Positions 45,065 through 52,337 of a DNA stretch of 64,000 nucleotides are shown one piece after another (position 1 is the stretch's first letter; every line of letters begins with the position of its first letter). The position numbers and the translations under genes were made by a program. Under the pieces are notes generated by a model. The model made no database searches. It was given only the letters and a program-made list of their open reading frames with translations, and was not told the DNA's origin. This DNA is from Treponema sp. (GTDB taxonomy: Bacteria; Spirochaetota; Spirochaetia; Treponematales; Treponemataceae): NCBI GenBank assembly GCA_024682655.1, contig JAIKYZ010000008.1:51275-115274 (forward strand), given 5' to 3'.

Positions 45065-45745
45065 ATGATTTATATTCTAGAAGATGATGATGCCATCAGA
45101 AAATTAATTCACTACACCTTGAACAGTCAGGGCTTTGAAAGTAAAGAATTTGCTCTTCCTTCAGACTTTTGGAAGGCATTAAAAGAGTCAAAACCAGACC
45201 TTATTCTTCTGGACATAATGCTACCGGAAGAAGACGGAATCTCTATTCTTAAAAAAATCAAAAATGACAAAGAAAATTCTTCAATTCCTGTAATAATGCT
45301 GACCGCAAAAGATACCGAATTTGATGTAGTTACCGGACTTGATAGCGGGGCTGATGATTATGTCACTAAACCCTTTGGAATGATGGCCCTGCTTTCAAGA
45401 ATTAAAGCAGTTCTGCGCCGATACGAAAAAACCAGGAAAGATAAAAATACAGAAAGTGTATATGAAATTAACAATATTAAAGTTGATACCAGAGAACACC
45501 GGGTTTTTGTTAATAAAAAAGAAGTAATTCTAACCTTAAAAGAATTTGATTTACTTACCCTTTTGATTAAAAACCGGGGAAATGTACTCACAAGAGAAGA
45601 ATTACTGGACCTGATCTGGAAAATTGATGCTGACATAGAAAGTCGTACTGTTGATGTTCATGTTAGAACTCTTCGCCAGAAAATTGGTGATGATAAGGGA
45701 GAGATAATAGAAACTGTAAGAGGAGTGGGATATAAATGCGTATAA
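45065..45745 (+). CDS. PhoB-like OmpR-family response regulator
   Basis: 226-residue regulator. Receiver with EDDD pocket, phospho-Asp in LILLDIMLPEEDG, Thr in MLTAKD and Lys in VTKPFG; C-terminal winged helix ending IETVRGVGYKCV. It overlaps the kinase gene by 10 bp. The arrangement and an adjacent Na/Pi cotransporter at 48613 make a phosphate-starvation role plausible, but the pair could equally serve another stimulus. Confidence 0.92.
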   Translation: MIYILEDDDAIRKLIHYTLNSQGFESKEFALPSDFWKALKESKPDLILLDIMLPEEDGISILKKIKNDKENSSIPVIMLTAKDTEFDVVTGLDSGADDYVTKPFGMMALLSRIKAVLRRYEKTRKDKNTESVYEINNIKVDTREHRVFVNKKEVILTLKEFDLLTLLIKNRGNVLTREELLDLIWKIDADIESRTVDVHVRTLRQKIGDDKGEIIETVRGVGYKCV

Positions 45746-47091
45746 GAAGTAAGTCATTAACTTTTAGAATTTTTCTAAGTACTTTTTTGATGGGGGCTTT
45801 GATTTATTTTATCTGTGCCCTTTTATTCATCTCAAATCTCTATAATTATTTTGAAGAGCAGATTTACAGCGAACTGGAAACAGAAAGCCTTTTTCTTGAA
45901 GATTATGTATTAAAAAATAACCTTTCCCAGCTTTCAAATTTCAATACAAAAAATCGAATCACTTTAATCCACAAAAATGGAATTGTATATTTTGATAATT
46001 TTGTTGATCCTTCTACTTTGGAAAACCACGGAACTCGTACAGAATTTCTGGGCGCCTTGTCTTACGGAAATTACACCTCTTCCCGATTTTCTGAAACAAT
46101 GATGAAAAAAACTCTTTATTATGCAAAACAACTTGAAAGTGGTGACGTTCTTAGAATCTCCTGTGACCAGCATACAGTTGGAGTTTTAATTTTAGGAATG
46201 AGTCAGGCCCTGCTTTTAATGCTGATTATTGCAATTATAATCTCTGCTTTAGTAGCAAGTTTTACTTCAAAAAAGATTATTGAACCTTTGAATAAAATTG
46301 ATTTAGAAAATCCTCAGAATGCTGATATTTACGATGAATTAAAGCCTTTTACAAAAAGAATTTCCGAAGAAAATTTTGAAAAAAGCCAGAGAGAAGAATT
46401 AAGAAAACAGTTTACTGCAAATGTAAGTCATGAACTTAAAACCCCACTCACAAGTATAAGCGGCTTTGCAGAAATCTTAAAAAATGGCGGACTTGATGAA
46501 AACACCACAAAAGATTTTGCCAATACAATTTATGAAGAAAGCCAGAGATTAATAAATCTGGTAAATGACATTATTAAAGTTAGTAAACTGGACGAAAAAT
46601 CAATTTGCCAGGAAAAAGAAAAATTAAGTTTGAGGGAAATCGTAAAGGAAGTCTTTGAAGTTCTAACTGCCGCAGCTAAACAAAAGTCTATTACCCTAAA
46701 TCTTTACGGAGATCAGGGCTATATTTGGGGTGTAAGATCTGTAATTTACGAAATGCTGTATAATTTAGTAGACAATGCTATAAAATATAATAAGGAAAAT
46801 GGCTTTGTAAAGGTAACAATTGAAAGCCAGGAAGAAGATTCTGTCGACAAAAAAGCCTCATCAGTTAGGATTTCTGTTGAAGATTCAGGTATTGGAATTG
46901 AAGATAAAGAAAAAGAGAGAATTTTTGAACGATTCTATCGGGTAGACAAAAGTCGTTCTAAAGAAAACGGTGGTACAGGACTTGGACTTTCGATTGTAAA
47001 ACACGCCGCAAAATATCACAATGCTAATATCAAAGTGAATTCTCAGATGGGAAAAGGTTCTGAATTTGTAATCACTTTTAATAAGGAATAA
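45736..47091 (+). CDS. PhoR-like sensor histidine kinase
   Basis: 451 residues: TM1 (about 10-30), extracytoplasmic segment of ~120 residues, TM2 (about 155-175), phosphoacceptor motif NVSHELKTPLTSISGFAEIL, N-box in MLYNLVDNAIKYN, G1 VEDSGIGIEDKEKERIFERFYR and G2 GGTGLGLSIVKHAA. Complete catalytic set. Co-transcribed with the regulator upstream (10 bp overlap). It converges on the membrane SARP-like regulator with only 2 bp between stops. Confidence 0.93.
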   Translation: MRIRSKSLTFRIFLSTFLMGALIYFICALLFISNLYNYFEEQIYSELETESLFLEDYVLKNNLSQLSNFNTKNRITLIHKNGIVYFDNFVDPSTLENHGTRTEFLGALSYGNYTSSRFSETMMKKTLYYAKQLESGDVLRISCDQHTVGVLILGMSQALLLMLIIAIIISALVASFTSKKIIEPLNKIDLENPQNADIYDELKPFTKRISEENFEKSQREELRKQFTANVSHELKTPLTSISGFAEILKNGGLDENTTKDFANTIYEESQRLINLVNDIIKVSKLDEKSICQEKEKLSLREIVKEVFEVLTAAAKQKSITLNLYGDQGYIWGVRSVIYEMLYNLVDNAIKYNKENGFVKVTIESQEEDSVDKKASSVRISVEDSGIGIEDKEKERIFERFYRVDKSRSKENGGTGLGLSIVKHAAKYHNANIKVNSQMGKGSEFVITFNKE

Positions 47092-47093
47092 AA

Positions 47094-48131
47094 CTACTTT
47101 TTAAGGGCTTTTTGTTCAAGAAAAGCGGCAACCTCTTCGGCCCAGGAAAACTGACTCATAAATTCTCCGCCAAAGTTATCCAGGGCCCTTTTATCTCCTG
47201 CCAGAAAATCATAATAATCACATTTTATTACTTCCGGATTAATTCTAAAATTGTTGTATTCGGTAATAAAAAAATTCTGAATTTCTAATTGATTGAGGGT
47301 ATGCTTTATATCAACAATTAGATTGCGAAGACTGCTTCCATAGCGAGATGAATCTGCCCTTTCGCCCCAGAGAATTGAAATCAACTGTTTAGAATTTACA
47401 GAACTGCCGTTTTTATAAATCAGATAGCCCAAAAGTTCATTTGACTTTGTTCTAGAAAATCTTACTACTTTATTTTCAAAAATCAGGGTGAAATTTCCAA
47501 AAGTCTTAGCCTCCAGATTATTCTTCTGTTTTTTAAGAAATAAAACCTGCTTCTTTTCTACTTTTCTTTTGTAAAAGGAAATACAAATCATTACAAATTG
47601 AGTTAAAAGAGCATCTGCTAAACCTGTAAGACCAAAATTATCATAAATACCGGGGCCTAAAAAAGCCATTCCAATTGAAAGTCCAATAATAAAGGGAATT
47701 GGCGAAAAAGTAAAAACGGAAAGTGAAATAAATCCGGTGAGTGTATAACTTACAAATCCATTAAAGGGCTGGCCAAGAATATAAAAATTGTAGAGAGAGG
47801 CCCCAATCATAGTGTGAATAATCATATAAACAGGGATTGTCTTCCAAATATATGCCCTATTCCTTTCAATATTTTTAATTTTCCGGGAATAAATAAAGGA
47901 ATATAAACTTACGATGGTAAAAATGCCAAAATAGATCAGGGAAATTATCTGATTTTGCAAATTATCGTGATGCAAAAAAATTACTGCCAGAATATCTGCA
48001 AGGCCAAAAATAAATAATATTGGACTGATTATTAAAACATGAATTCTGTTTGTTTCGGCTGAGTCGGCCAAATCAAGCTGCGAAATATAATAGCGTTCTT
48101 TATATTTTGCCTTAAGTGACTTTTTATTCAT
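47094..48131 (-). CDS. Membrane-anchored SARP-like winged-helix transcription regulator
   Basis: 345 residues in two parts. Residues about 30-195 hold six hydrophobic helices with very short loops. After a basic linker (KRKVEKKQVLFLKKQKN), residues about 210-345 read as a SARP/OmpR-type DNA-binding domain: FGNFTLIFENKVVRFSRTKSNELLGYLIYKNGSSVNSKQLISILWGE, then SSLRNLIVDIKHTL, then a stub of a BTAD domain (CDYYDF, GGEFMSQFSWAEE). It is therefore a one-component membrane-bound regulator. It lies divergently next to an intergenic region with 11-bp-phased direct repeats, the site type SARPs bind. No signal is known. Confidence 0.8.
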   Translation of the reverse strand: MNKKSLKAKYKERYYISQLDLADSAETNRIHVLIISPILFIFGLADILAVIFLHHDNLQNQIISLIYFGIFTIVSLYSFIYSRKIKNIERNRAYIWKTIPVYMIIHTMIGASLYNFYILGQPFNGFVSYTLTGFISLSVFTFSPIPFIIGLSIGMAFLGPGIYDNFGLTGLADALLTQFVMICISFYKRKVEKKQVLFLKKQKNNLEAKTFGNFTLIFENKVVRFSRTKSNELLGYLIYKNGSSVNSKQLISILWGERADSSRYGSSLRNLIVDIKHTLNQLEIQNFFITEYNNFRINPEVIKCDYYDFLAGDKRALDNFGGEFMSQFSWAEEVAAFLEQKALKK

Positions 48132-48213
48132 AGACTTTAAAATCCATATACTTTTATTAATTTATTTAATAATGCCATATTTTTTATTAAATATCATCAA
48201 AGTTTTTACATTT

Positions 48214-48279
48214 GTGCTGATTTCGTGCTGATTTTTATAGCTTTTATGTGCTGATTCTGTGCTTTTTGAAACTTATAAT
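48214..48279 (+). promoter_or_regulatory. Phased direct repeats and -10 box, SARP-type activator promoter
   Basis: Four direct repeats begin at 48214 (GTGCTGATTTC), 48225 (GTGCTGATTTT), 48248 (GTGCTGATTCT) and 48259 (GTGCTTTTTGA). Spacings are 11, 23 and 11 bp, i.e. one, about two and one helical turns. A consensus TATAAT (48274-48279) starts 8 bp after the last heptamer, with no -35 match. Characterised SARP promoters share this geometry (heptamers every 11 bp, last one 8 bp from -10). Confidence 0.75.
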
Positions 48280-48286
48280 TTAAAAA

Positions 48287-48364
48287 ATGGAATACAAGAA
48301 AATCATAATACTGGCAGTTGTATTGGTAATGTTAATTTTACAGCTTATTTCACTTATAAACTAA
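48287..48364 (+). CDS. Putative 25-residue single-TM micropeptide, possibly leaderless mRNA
   Basis: ATG at 48287, only 7 nt after the TATAAT box, so transcription would start at or next to the ATG and no Shine-Dalgarno exists. The peptide begins MEYKKIIIL and continues as one hydrophobic helix ending SLIN: charged N-terminus followed by about 18 hydrophobic residues, a typical small membrane protein. It is flanked by the phased repeats upstream and a long terminator hairpin downstream, forming its own transcription unit. Expression is unproven; the alternative is that this is a short regulatory RNA. Confidence 0.5.
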   Translation: MEYKKIIILAVVLVMLILQLISLIN

Positions 48365-48415
48365 GTGTTAAATAAAAAAAACATTTAAACTCCTTTTAAG
48401 TTATATTAGTTTTTA

Positions 48416-48542
48416 GGGGATGTCCAATAAGTAAATAATGCGGTGGTTGAGCTTGTCGAAACCACCACATATAGTGTAAATGGTCATTTCGACAAGCTCA
48501 ATGACCACAGTGCCAAATCTTATTGGACATCCCCTTTTTTTT
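48416..48542 (+). repeat. Nested REP-like inverted repeat acting as terminator
   Basis: The outer arms GGGGATGTCCAATAAG (48416-48431) and CTTATTGGACATCCCC (48519-48534) match perfectly over 16 bp and are followed by eight T. Inside are two hairpins, GGTGGTT/AACCACC (loop GAGCTTGTCGA) and GGTCATT/AATGACC (loop TCGACAAGCTC), whose loops are exact complements (15 nt including flanks). The GAGCTTGTCGAAA core is a widespread REP-type motif. It can terminate the upstream micropeptide transcript. Confidence 0.82.
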
Positions 48543-48550
48543 AAATATAA

Positions 48551-48572
48551 ATTTTACTTAAATTTTACAAAA
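48551..48572 (+). promoter_or_regulatory. Tandem ATTTTAC repeats, possible Pho box
   Basis: ATTTTACTTAA and ATTTTACAAAA are adjacent 11-bp direct repeats upstream of the Na/Pi cotransporter. PhoB-type regulators bind 7-bp direct repeats with 4-bp spacers. The PhoB-like gene at 45065 is a nearby candidate regulator. Confidence 0.4.
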
Positions 48573-48612
48573 GCAAATATCATTTTATTGAGATTTAAGG
48601 CATACTTGGGCT

Positions 48613-50256
48613 ATGTTTTTTAATCTGATTGGCAAGGCGTTATCTTTTATTGGATCCCTTTCCCTCTTACTTTTTGGGATGAATATGCTTTCTAACGGTA
48701 TACAAAAGGGAGCCGGAAGTGGACTTCAAAAGTTACTGGCAAAAATTACCGGAAATCGTTTTAAGGCAGTTCTGACAGGAATTGGAGTTACAGCCATAAT
48801 TCAATCTTCTGGAGCTACTACTGTAATGGTAGTCAGTTTTGTAAATGCCGAGATTCTAACCCTTGAACAGGCAATCGGAGTTATTTTTGGTGCAAACATT
48901 GGAACTACCGTAACTGCCTGGATAGTTTCTCTTTTTGGCTTTTCTTTTAGCATTTCTGCTGCGGCCATTCCACTTTTTGGCTTTGGTTTTATTGTAAAAC
49001 ACCTTAAAAAATTAAGAATTCATAACTTTGCCGATTCCTTTATGGGTTTTGCCCTGCTTTTTATGGGATTGGGATTATTAAAAGAAAGTCTATCCTTTGC
49101 TCCTGCAGCCCAGAAAATCTTCCTGGGGATTTCAAACCTGGGAATTTGGGGAATACTTCTTGGAGTTTTAATTGGAGCCTTTATAACTGCCCTAATCCAC
49201 TCTTCATCAGCCATGACAGCAATTGTTCTAACTATGGCGGCTAATGGTTCTTTAAGCTGGGAATTAAGCGCAGCGATAGTTCTTGGTTCAAATATAGGTT
49301 CTACAATTGATGCCGTAATGTCCGCTTTTGGAGCAACAACAAATGCAAAAAGAACGGCTCTGGTTCATGTTGGATTTAATGTAATGGGAACTTTACTTGC
49401 CCTTGTCCTTTTTAGAACTTTCTTAAACCTTATTGATTTTATTGTACCAGGAAAACCGGAAGCAGATATTACAACCCACATTGCTATGCTTCACACAGTT
49501 TTTAATGTATGTACAAGTTTAATCTTTATTCCTTTTGTAAATCAGATTGCAAATCTTGCAAGACATATAATTAAAGAATCACCTAAAGAAAAAGACCAGC
49601 ACTACAAATTACCAACTATCCTTCCTTCAAGTCACGTAAGTGCAGACTTATACCTTTTCCAGATCCAAAAAGAAATTACTAAAATGGCTTCTAAAGATAT
49701 GGAAATGCTGGATTCAATCTGCAATACAATCACAAACAATAATATTGCCCAGGAAGAATGTGAAAAAGTAAATCATCTGGAAGAATATATTGATGAAATG
49801 AATGATGCAATTACCCACTTTTTACAGCATTGTCAGCGACTTCCAACCGCAAATAAAAAAGACAGAAATACCTTTGGAAATCTTATTCACATTACAGATT
49901 GTATTGAAAGTTTAAGTGATGAATCTTGTTCTTTAATGCATACCCTTAAAAAATATGTAGAAAACAAAACTGTAGACCTAAATAGAATTAAAGAGATTTC
50001 TGAATACACAGAGTCAGTTCGAATATTCTTTGAAGAAGTTTGTACCTATTTTGCACTGGGAATTAACGATGAACAGAAAACTCACGGTGAAGCCCTGGAA
50101 AATAAAATTGACCTTAAGAAACATCAGTTAAAACGAGCTTCCAGAGATAGAATTGAAAATGGAGCCGATGTTCGCTCTGAACTTCAATACATTGATATGG
50201 TTCGTAAAATTGAAAGAGCCGGTGACTGTGTTTACGCGATTGTACAGGCAATTTAG
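48613..50256 (+). CDS. Na+/phosphate cotransporter with C-terminal PhoU-like domain
   Basis: 547 residues. Two inverted PF02690 repeats each carry the QSS motif: AIIQSSGATTVMVVSFVNA in the first and ALIHSSSAMTAIVLTMAANG in the second, with GANIGTTVTAW and GSNIGSTIDAV loops. The last ~210 residues are a cytoplasmic helical PhoU-like domain (EEYIDEMNDAITHFLQHC onward). Imports phosphate with sodium. Transcribed alone, near the PhoB/PhoR-like genes, with a candidate Pho box upstream. Confidence 0.92.
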   Translation: MFFNLIGKALSFIGSLSLLLFGMNMLSNGIQKGAGSGLQKLLAKITGNRFKAVLTGIGVTAIIQSSGATTVMVVSFVNAEILTLEQAIGVIFGANIGTTVTAWIVSLFGFSFSISAAAIPLFGFGFIVKHLKKLRIHNFADSFMGFALLFMGLGLLKESLSFAPAAQKIFLGISNLGIWGILLGVLIGAFITALIHSSSAMTAIVLTMAANGSLSWELSAAIVLGSNIGSTIDAVMSAFGATTNAKRTALVHVGFNVMGTLLALVLFRTFLNLIDFIVPGKPEADITTHIAMLHTVFNVCTSLIFIPFVNQIANLARHIIKESPKEKDQHYKLPTILPSSHVSADLYLFQIQKEITKMASKDMEMLDSICNTITNNNIAQEECEKVNHLEEYIDEMNDAITHFLQHCQRLPTANKKDRNTFGNLIHITDCIESLSDESCSLMHTLKKYVENKTVDLNRIKEISEYTESVRIFFEEVCTYFALGINDEQKTHGEALENKIDLKKHQLKRASRDRIENGADVRSELQYIDMVRKIERAGDCVYAIVQAI

Positions 50257-50259
50257 TTT

Positions 50260-51144
50260 TTACAAGAAAAGTTTCTTAAAATTATCATCAATCTGATTTC
50301 CAAGTTTTGAAGAAGGAATTCCTTTTTTTGAAGAAACATACTCGTAAATATATTTCATATTTGCAGGGGTGTTTATTGTATTTTTGAAAGGAACTGGAGC
50401 GTAGTAAGGGGAATCCGATTCAATTAATATTCTGTCTTTTGGAACATAATCAATAATTTCGGCCATATCAGCAGCGGCTTTTTTTCCTGAATATGTTACG
50501 GCCCCGCTAAAAGAAATATACCAGCCTAAATCAAGGAAAAAGTCCAGTTCAGATTTACTGTAAGAATAACCGTGAATTACCCCCCTATTCCACTGGATTG
50601 CTTTTAATACATCAGAAGTTTCATTAAAACCCTTGCGAGAATGAACAATTACAGGCATATTTAATTTTTTTGCAAGAGCCATCTGAAGAGCAAACAAATC
50701 TCTTTCGTCCGAAACTGTTTTATAATCAAAATAATCATGCTGGCGGCCTTCGTATTCCAAAGATTCCCAGTCATGATCAATACCACAAGGGCCAATGGCA
50801 ATTAAACGATTTGCAAATTCACTGTCAGAATCTTTAAATTCATTAATGCTATCTTCAAGATTTTCTATGTATTCATAACGATTTTCTACAGATTCAAGAT
50901 CGGGCATAATTCCGGCAGAAAAATAAATCATCTGGCTGGCATTTTTCTTTAAATCAGAATCTTCAATTAAATCAAGACATTCCTGAAAAGTTTGAACCCT
51001 ATGCCAGATATCATCAGCCTTAATTCCAGAATCAAGAGCAAAAAAAGCCTTATTTGAAGCCATCTGAGCTAAAACCTGGGAAACTGAATCTAAATCTGAG
51101 TCCTCAATCAACTGTGTTAAATTAAAAAGTAAATCTGAATACAT
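50260..51144 (-). CDS. TatD-family hydrolase with missing metal ligands
   Basis: 294 residues related to TatD DNases/metal-dependent hydrolases. Retained: VIVHSRKG (HxR), GVIHGYS (His) and RILIESDSPY (Asp). Missing: the N-terminal HxH motif (the protein starts MYSDLLFNL, and an in-frame stop lies just upstream, so no longer start is possible) and the Glu of the GEIGLD motif, which here reads GPCGIDHDW with Pro119. Three of the usual two-metal ligands are thus absent, so it may be inactive or use a different chemistry. It converges with the Na/Pi transporter gene and precedes no obvious partner. Confidence 0.82.
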   Translation of the reverse strand: MYSDLLFNLTQLIEDSDLDSVSQVLAQMASNKAFFALDSGIKADDIWHRVQTFQECLDLIEDSDLKKNASQMIYFSAGIMPDLESVENRYEYIENLEDSINEFKDSDSEFANRLIAIGPCGIDHDWESLEYEGRQHDYFDYKTVSDERDLFALQMALAKKLNMPVIVHSRKGFNETSDVLKAIQWNRGVIHGYSYSKSELDFFLDLGWYISFSGAVTYSGKKAAADMAEIIDYVPKDRILIESDSPYYAPVPFKNTINTPANMKYIYEYVSSKKGIPSSKLGNQIDDNFKKLFL

Positions 51145-51175
51145 ATAATTATTATCGACAAAAAATAAAAAAATA

Positions 51176-52222
51176 CTAAATTGTCTTAATCACCTCAATC
51201 AAAGAATCAAGATCTTCTTTTTTAGTAGCCCAGGAAGTTGCAAATCTTATTACGGTGTGATTTTCGTCATATTTTTCCCAAAAACCATACATAACCTTTT
51301 TACCTAAAGCTTTAAGTTTTTCATTTGGAATGATAAAAAAGACTTGATTAGTAGGATTTTCAAAATAAAGTTTATATCCTGCTTGAATCAGGGCCTGTCT
51401 GATTTTATCTGCATAAGAAACCGCTTCTTTTCCCAGCTGAAAATATAAATCAGACTTAAATAATTCTTCAAACTGAATACCGGTAATTCTTCCCTTTGCT
51501 AAAAGTGCCCCATGTTGTTTAATTTGTGTAATTAAGTGAGGAATAAAATCTGGATTTGGAATAACAAGAGCTTCGCCAAAAAGAGTTCCACATTTAGTTC
51601 CGCCAATATAAAAAACATCTGTTAATTTTGCTAAATCTTTCAGACTTAGGTCATTTTCTTTTGAACCAAGGGCATAAGCAAGACGGGCCCCATCAAGATA
51701 AAGTGGGATTTTTCTTTTACGACAGATTTTAGAAATGTCAGAAAGTTCTTTAAGAGAATAAAGAGTTCCTAATTCACTTGGCTGGGAAATATAAACCATG
51801 CCAGGTTCAACCATGTGTTCCCAGTTTGCATCATCATAAAAATCAGAAATATATTTTTCTAATCCCTGGGCTGTAATTTTTCCATTCTGACTTTTGATTG
51901 GAAGAACTTTATGGCCAGTGTATTCAATTGCCCCAGCTTCGTGAACTGCAACATGGCCGGTATCTGCGGCAATTACCCCCTGCCAGTTTTTCAAAAGACA
52001 GTCGATTGCAAAGGCATTGGTTTGAGTACCGCCAATTAAAAATTGAACCTGAGCCTTAGGACAGGCACAGGCCTTTCTTATAAGATTTCTGGCAGATTCA
52101 GAAAATTCATCGCTTCCATAACCTGCAGTGTGAAGCATATTAGTTTCGTTTAATCTAGTTAAAATATTTGGGTGAGCCCCTTCCATATAATCTGATGAAA
52201 AAGCAAGTAATTCTTCTGCCAT
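51176..52222 (-). CDS. L-threonine/allo-threonine aldolase family PLP enzyme
   Basis: Beta-eliminating lyase-fold PLP protein of 348 residues, likely cleaving (allo-)threonine to glycine and acetaldehyde. Family features: opening FSSDYMEGAHPNIL, YGSDEFSESARNLI, FLIGGTQTNAFAIDCLL, HVAVHEAGAIEYTGHKV, Asp of YLDGARLAYAL and the Schiff-base Lys in YIGGTKCGTLFGEALV. Complete, no signal peptide, monocistronic or loosely linked to the tatD-like gene 31 bp downstream. Confidence 0.9.
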   Translation of the reverse strand: MAEELLAFSSDYMEGAHPNILTRLNETNMLHTAGYGSDEFSESARNLIRKACACPKAQVQFLIGGTQTNAFAIDCLLKNWQGVIAADTGHVAVHEAGAIEYTGHKVLPIKSQNGKITAQGLEKYISDFYDDANWEHMVEPGMVYISQPSELGTLYSLKELSDISKICRKRKIPLYLDGARLAYALGSKENDLSLKDLAKLTDVFYIGGTKCGTLFGEALVIPNPDFIPHLITQIKQHGALLAKGRITGIQFEELFKSDLYFQLGKEAVSYADKIRQALIQAGYKLYFENPTNQVFFIIPNEKLKALGKKVMYGFWEKYDENHTVIRFATSWATKKEDLDSLIEVIKTI

Positions 52223-52337
52223 ATTAAAGTCCTTATCCAGAAATATAAAATCTGGAAATAAAATAATTTAGGCCTTAGTATAGCACAAGAATGAGTCTTA
52301 ATACATTGTAAAAAATAGTTTTTAGTGATTCTAAGCC

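Noticed and set aside
48214..48269. CRISPR-like array
   Set aside because: The repeats are only about 9-11 bp with 0-12 bp between them; phased regulator sites fit better.
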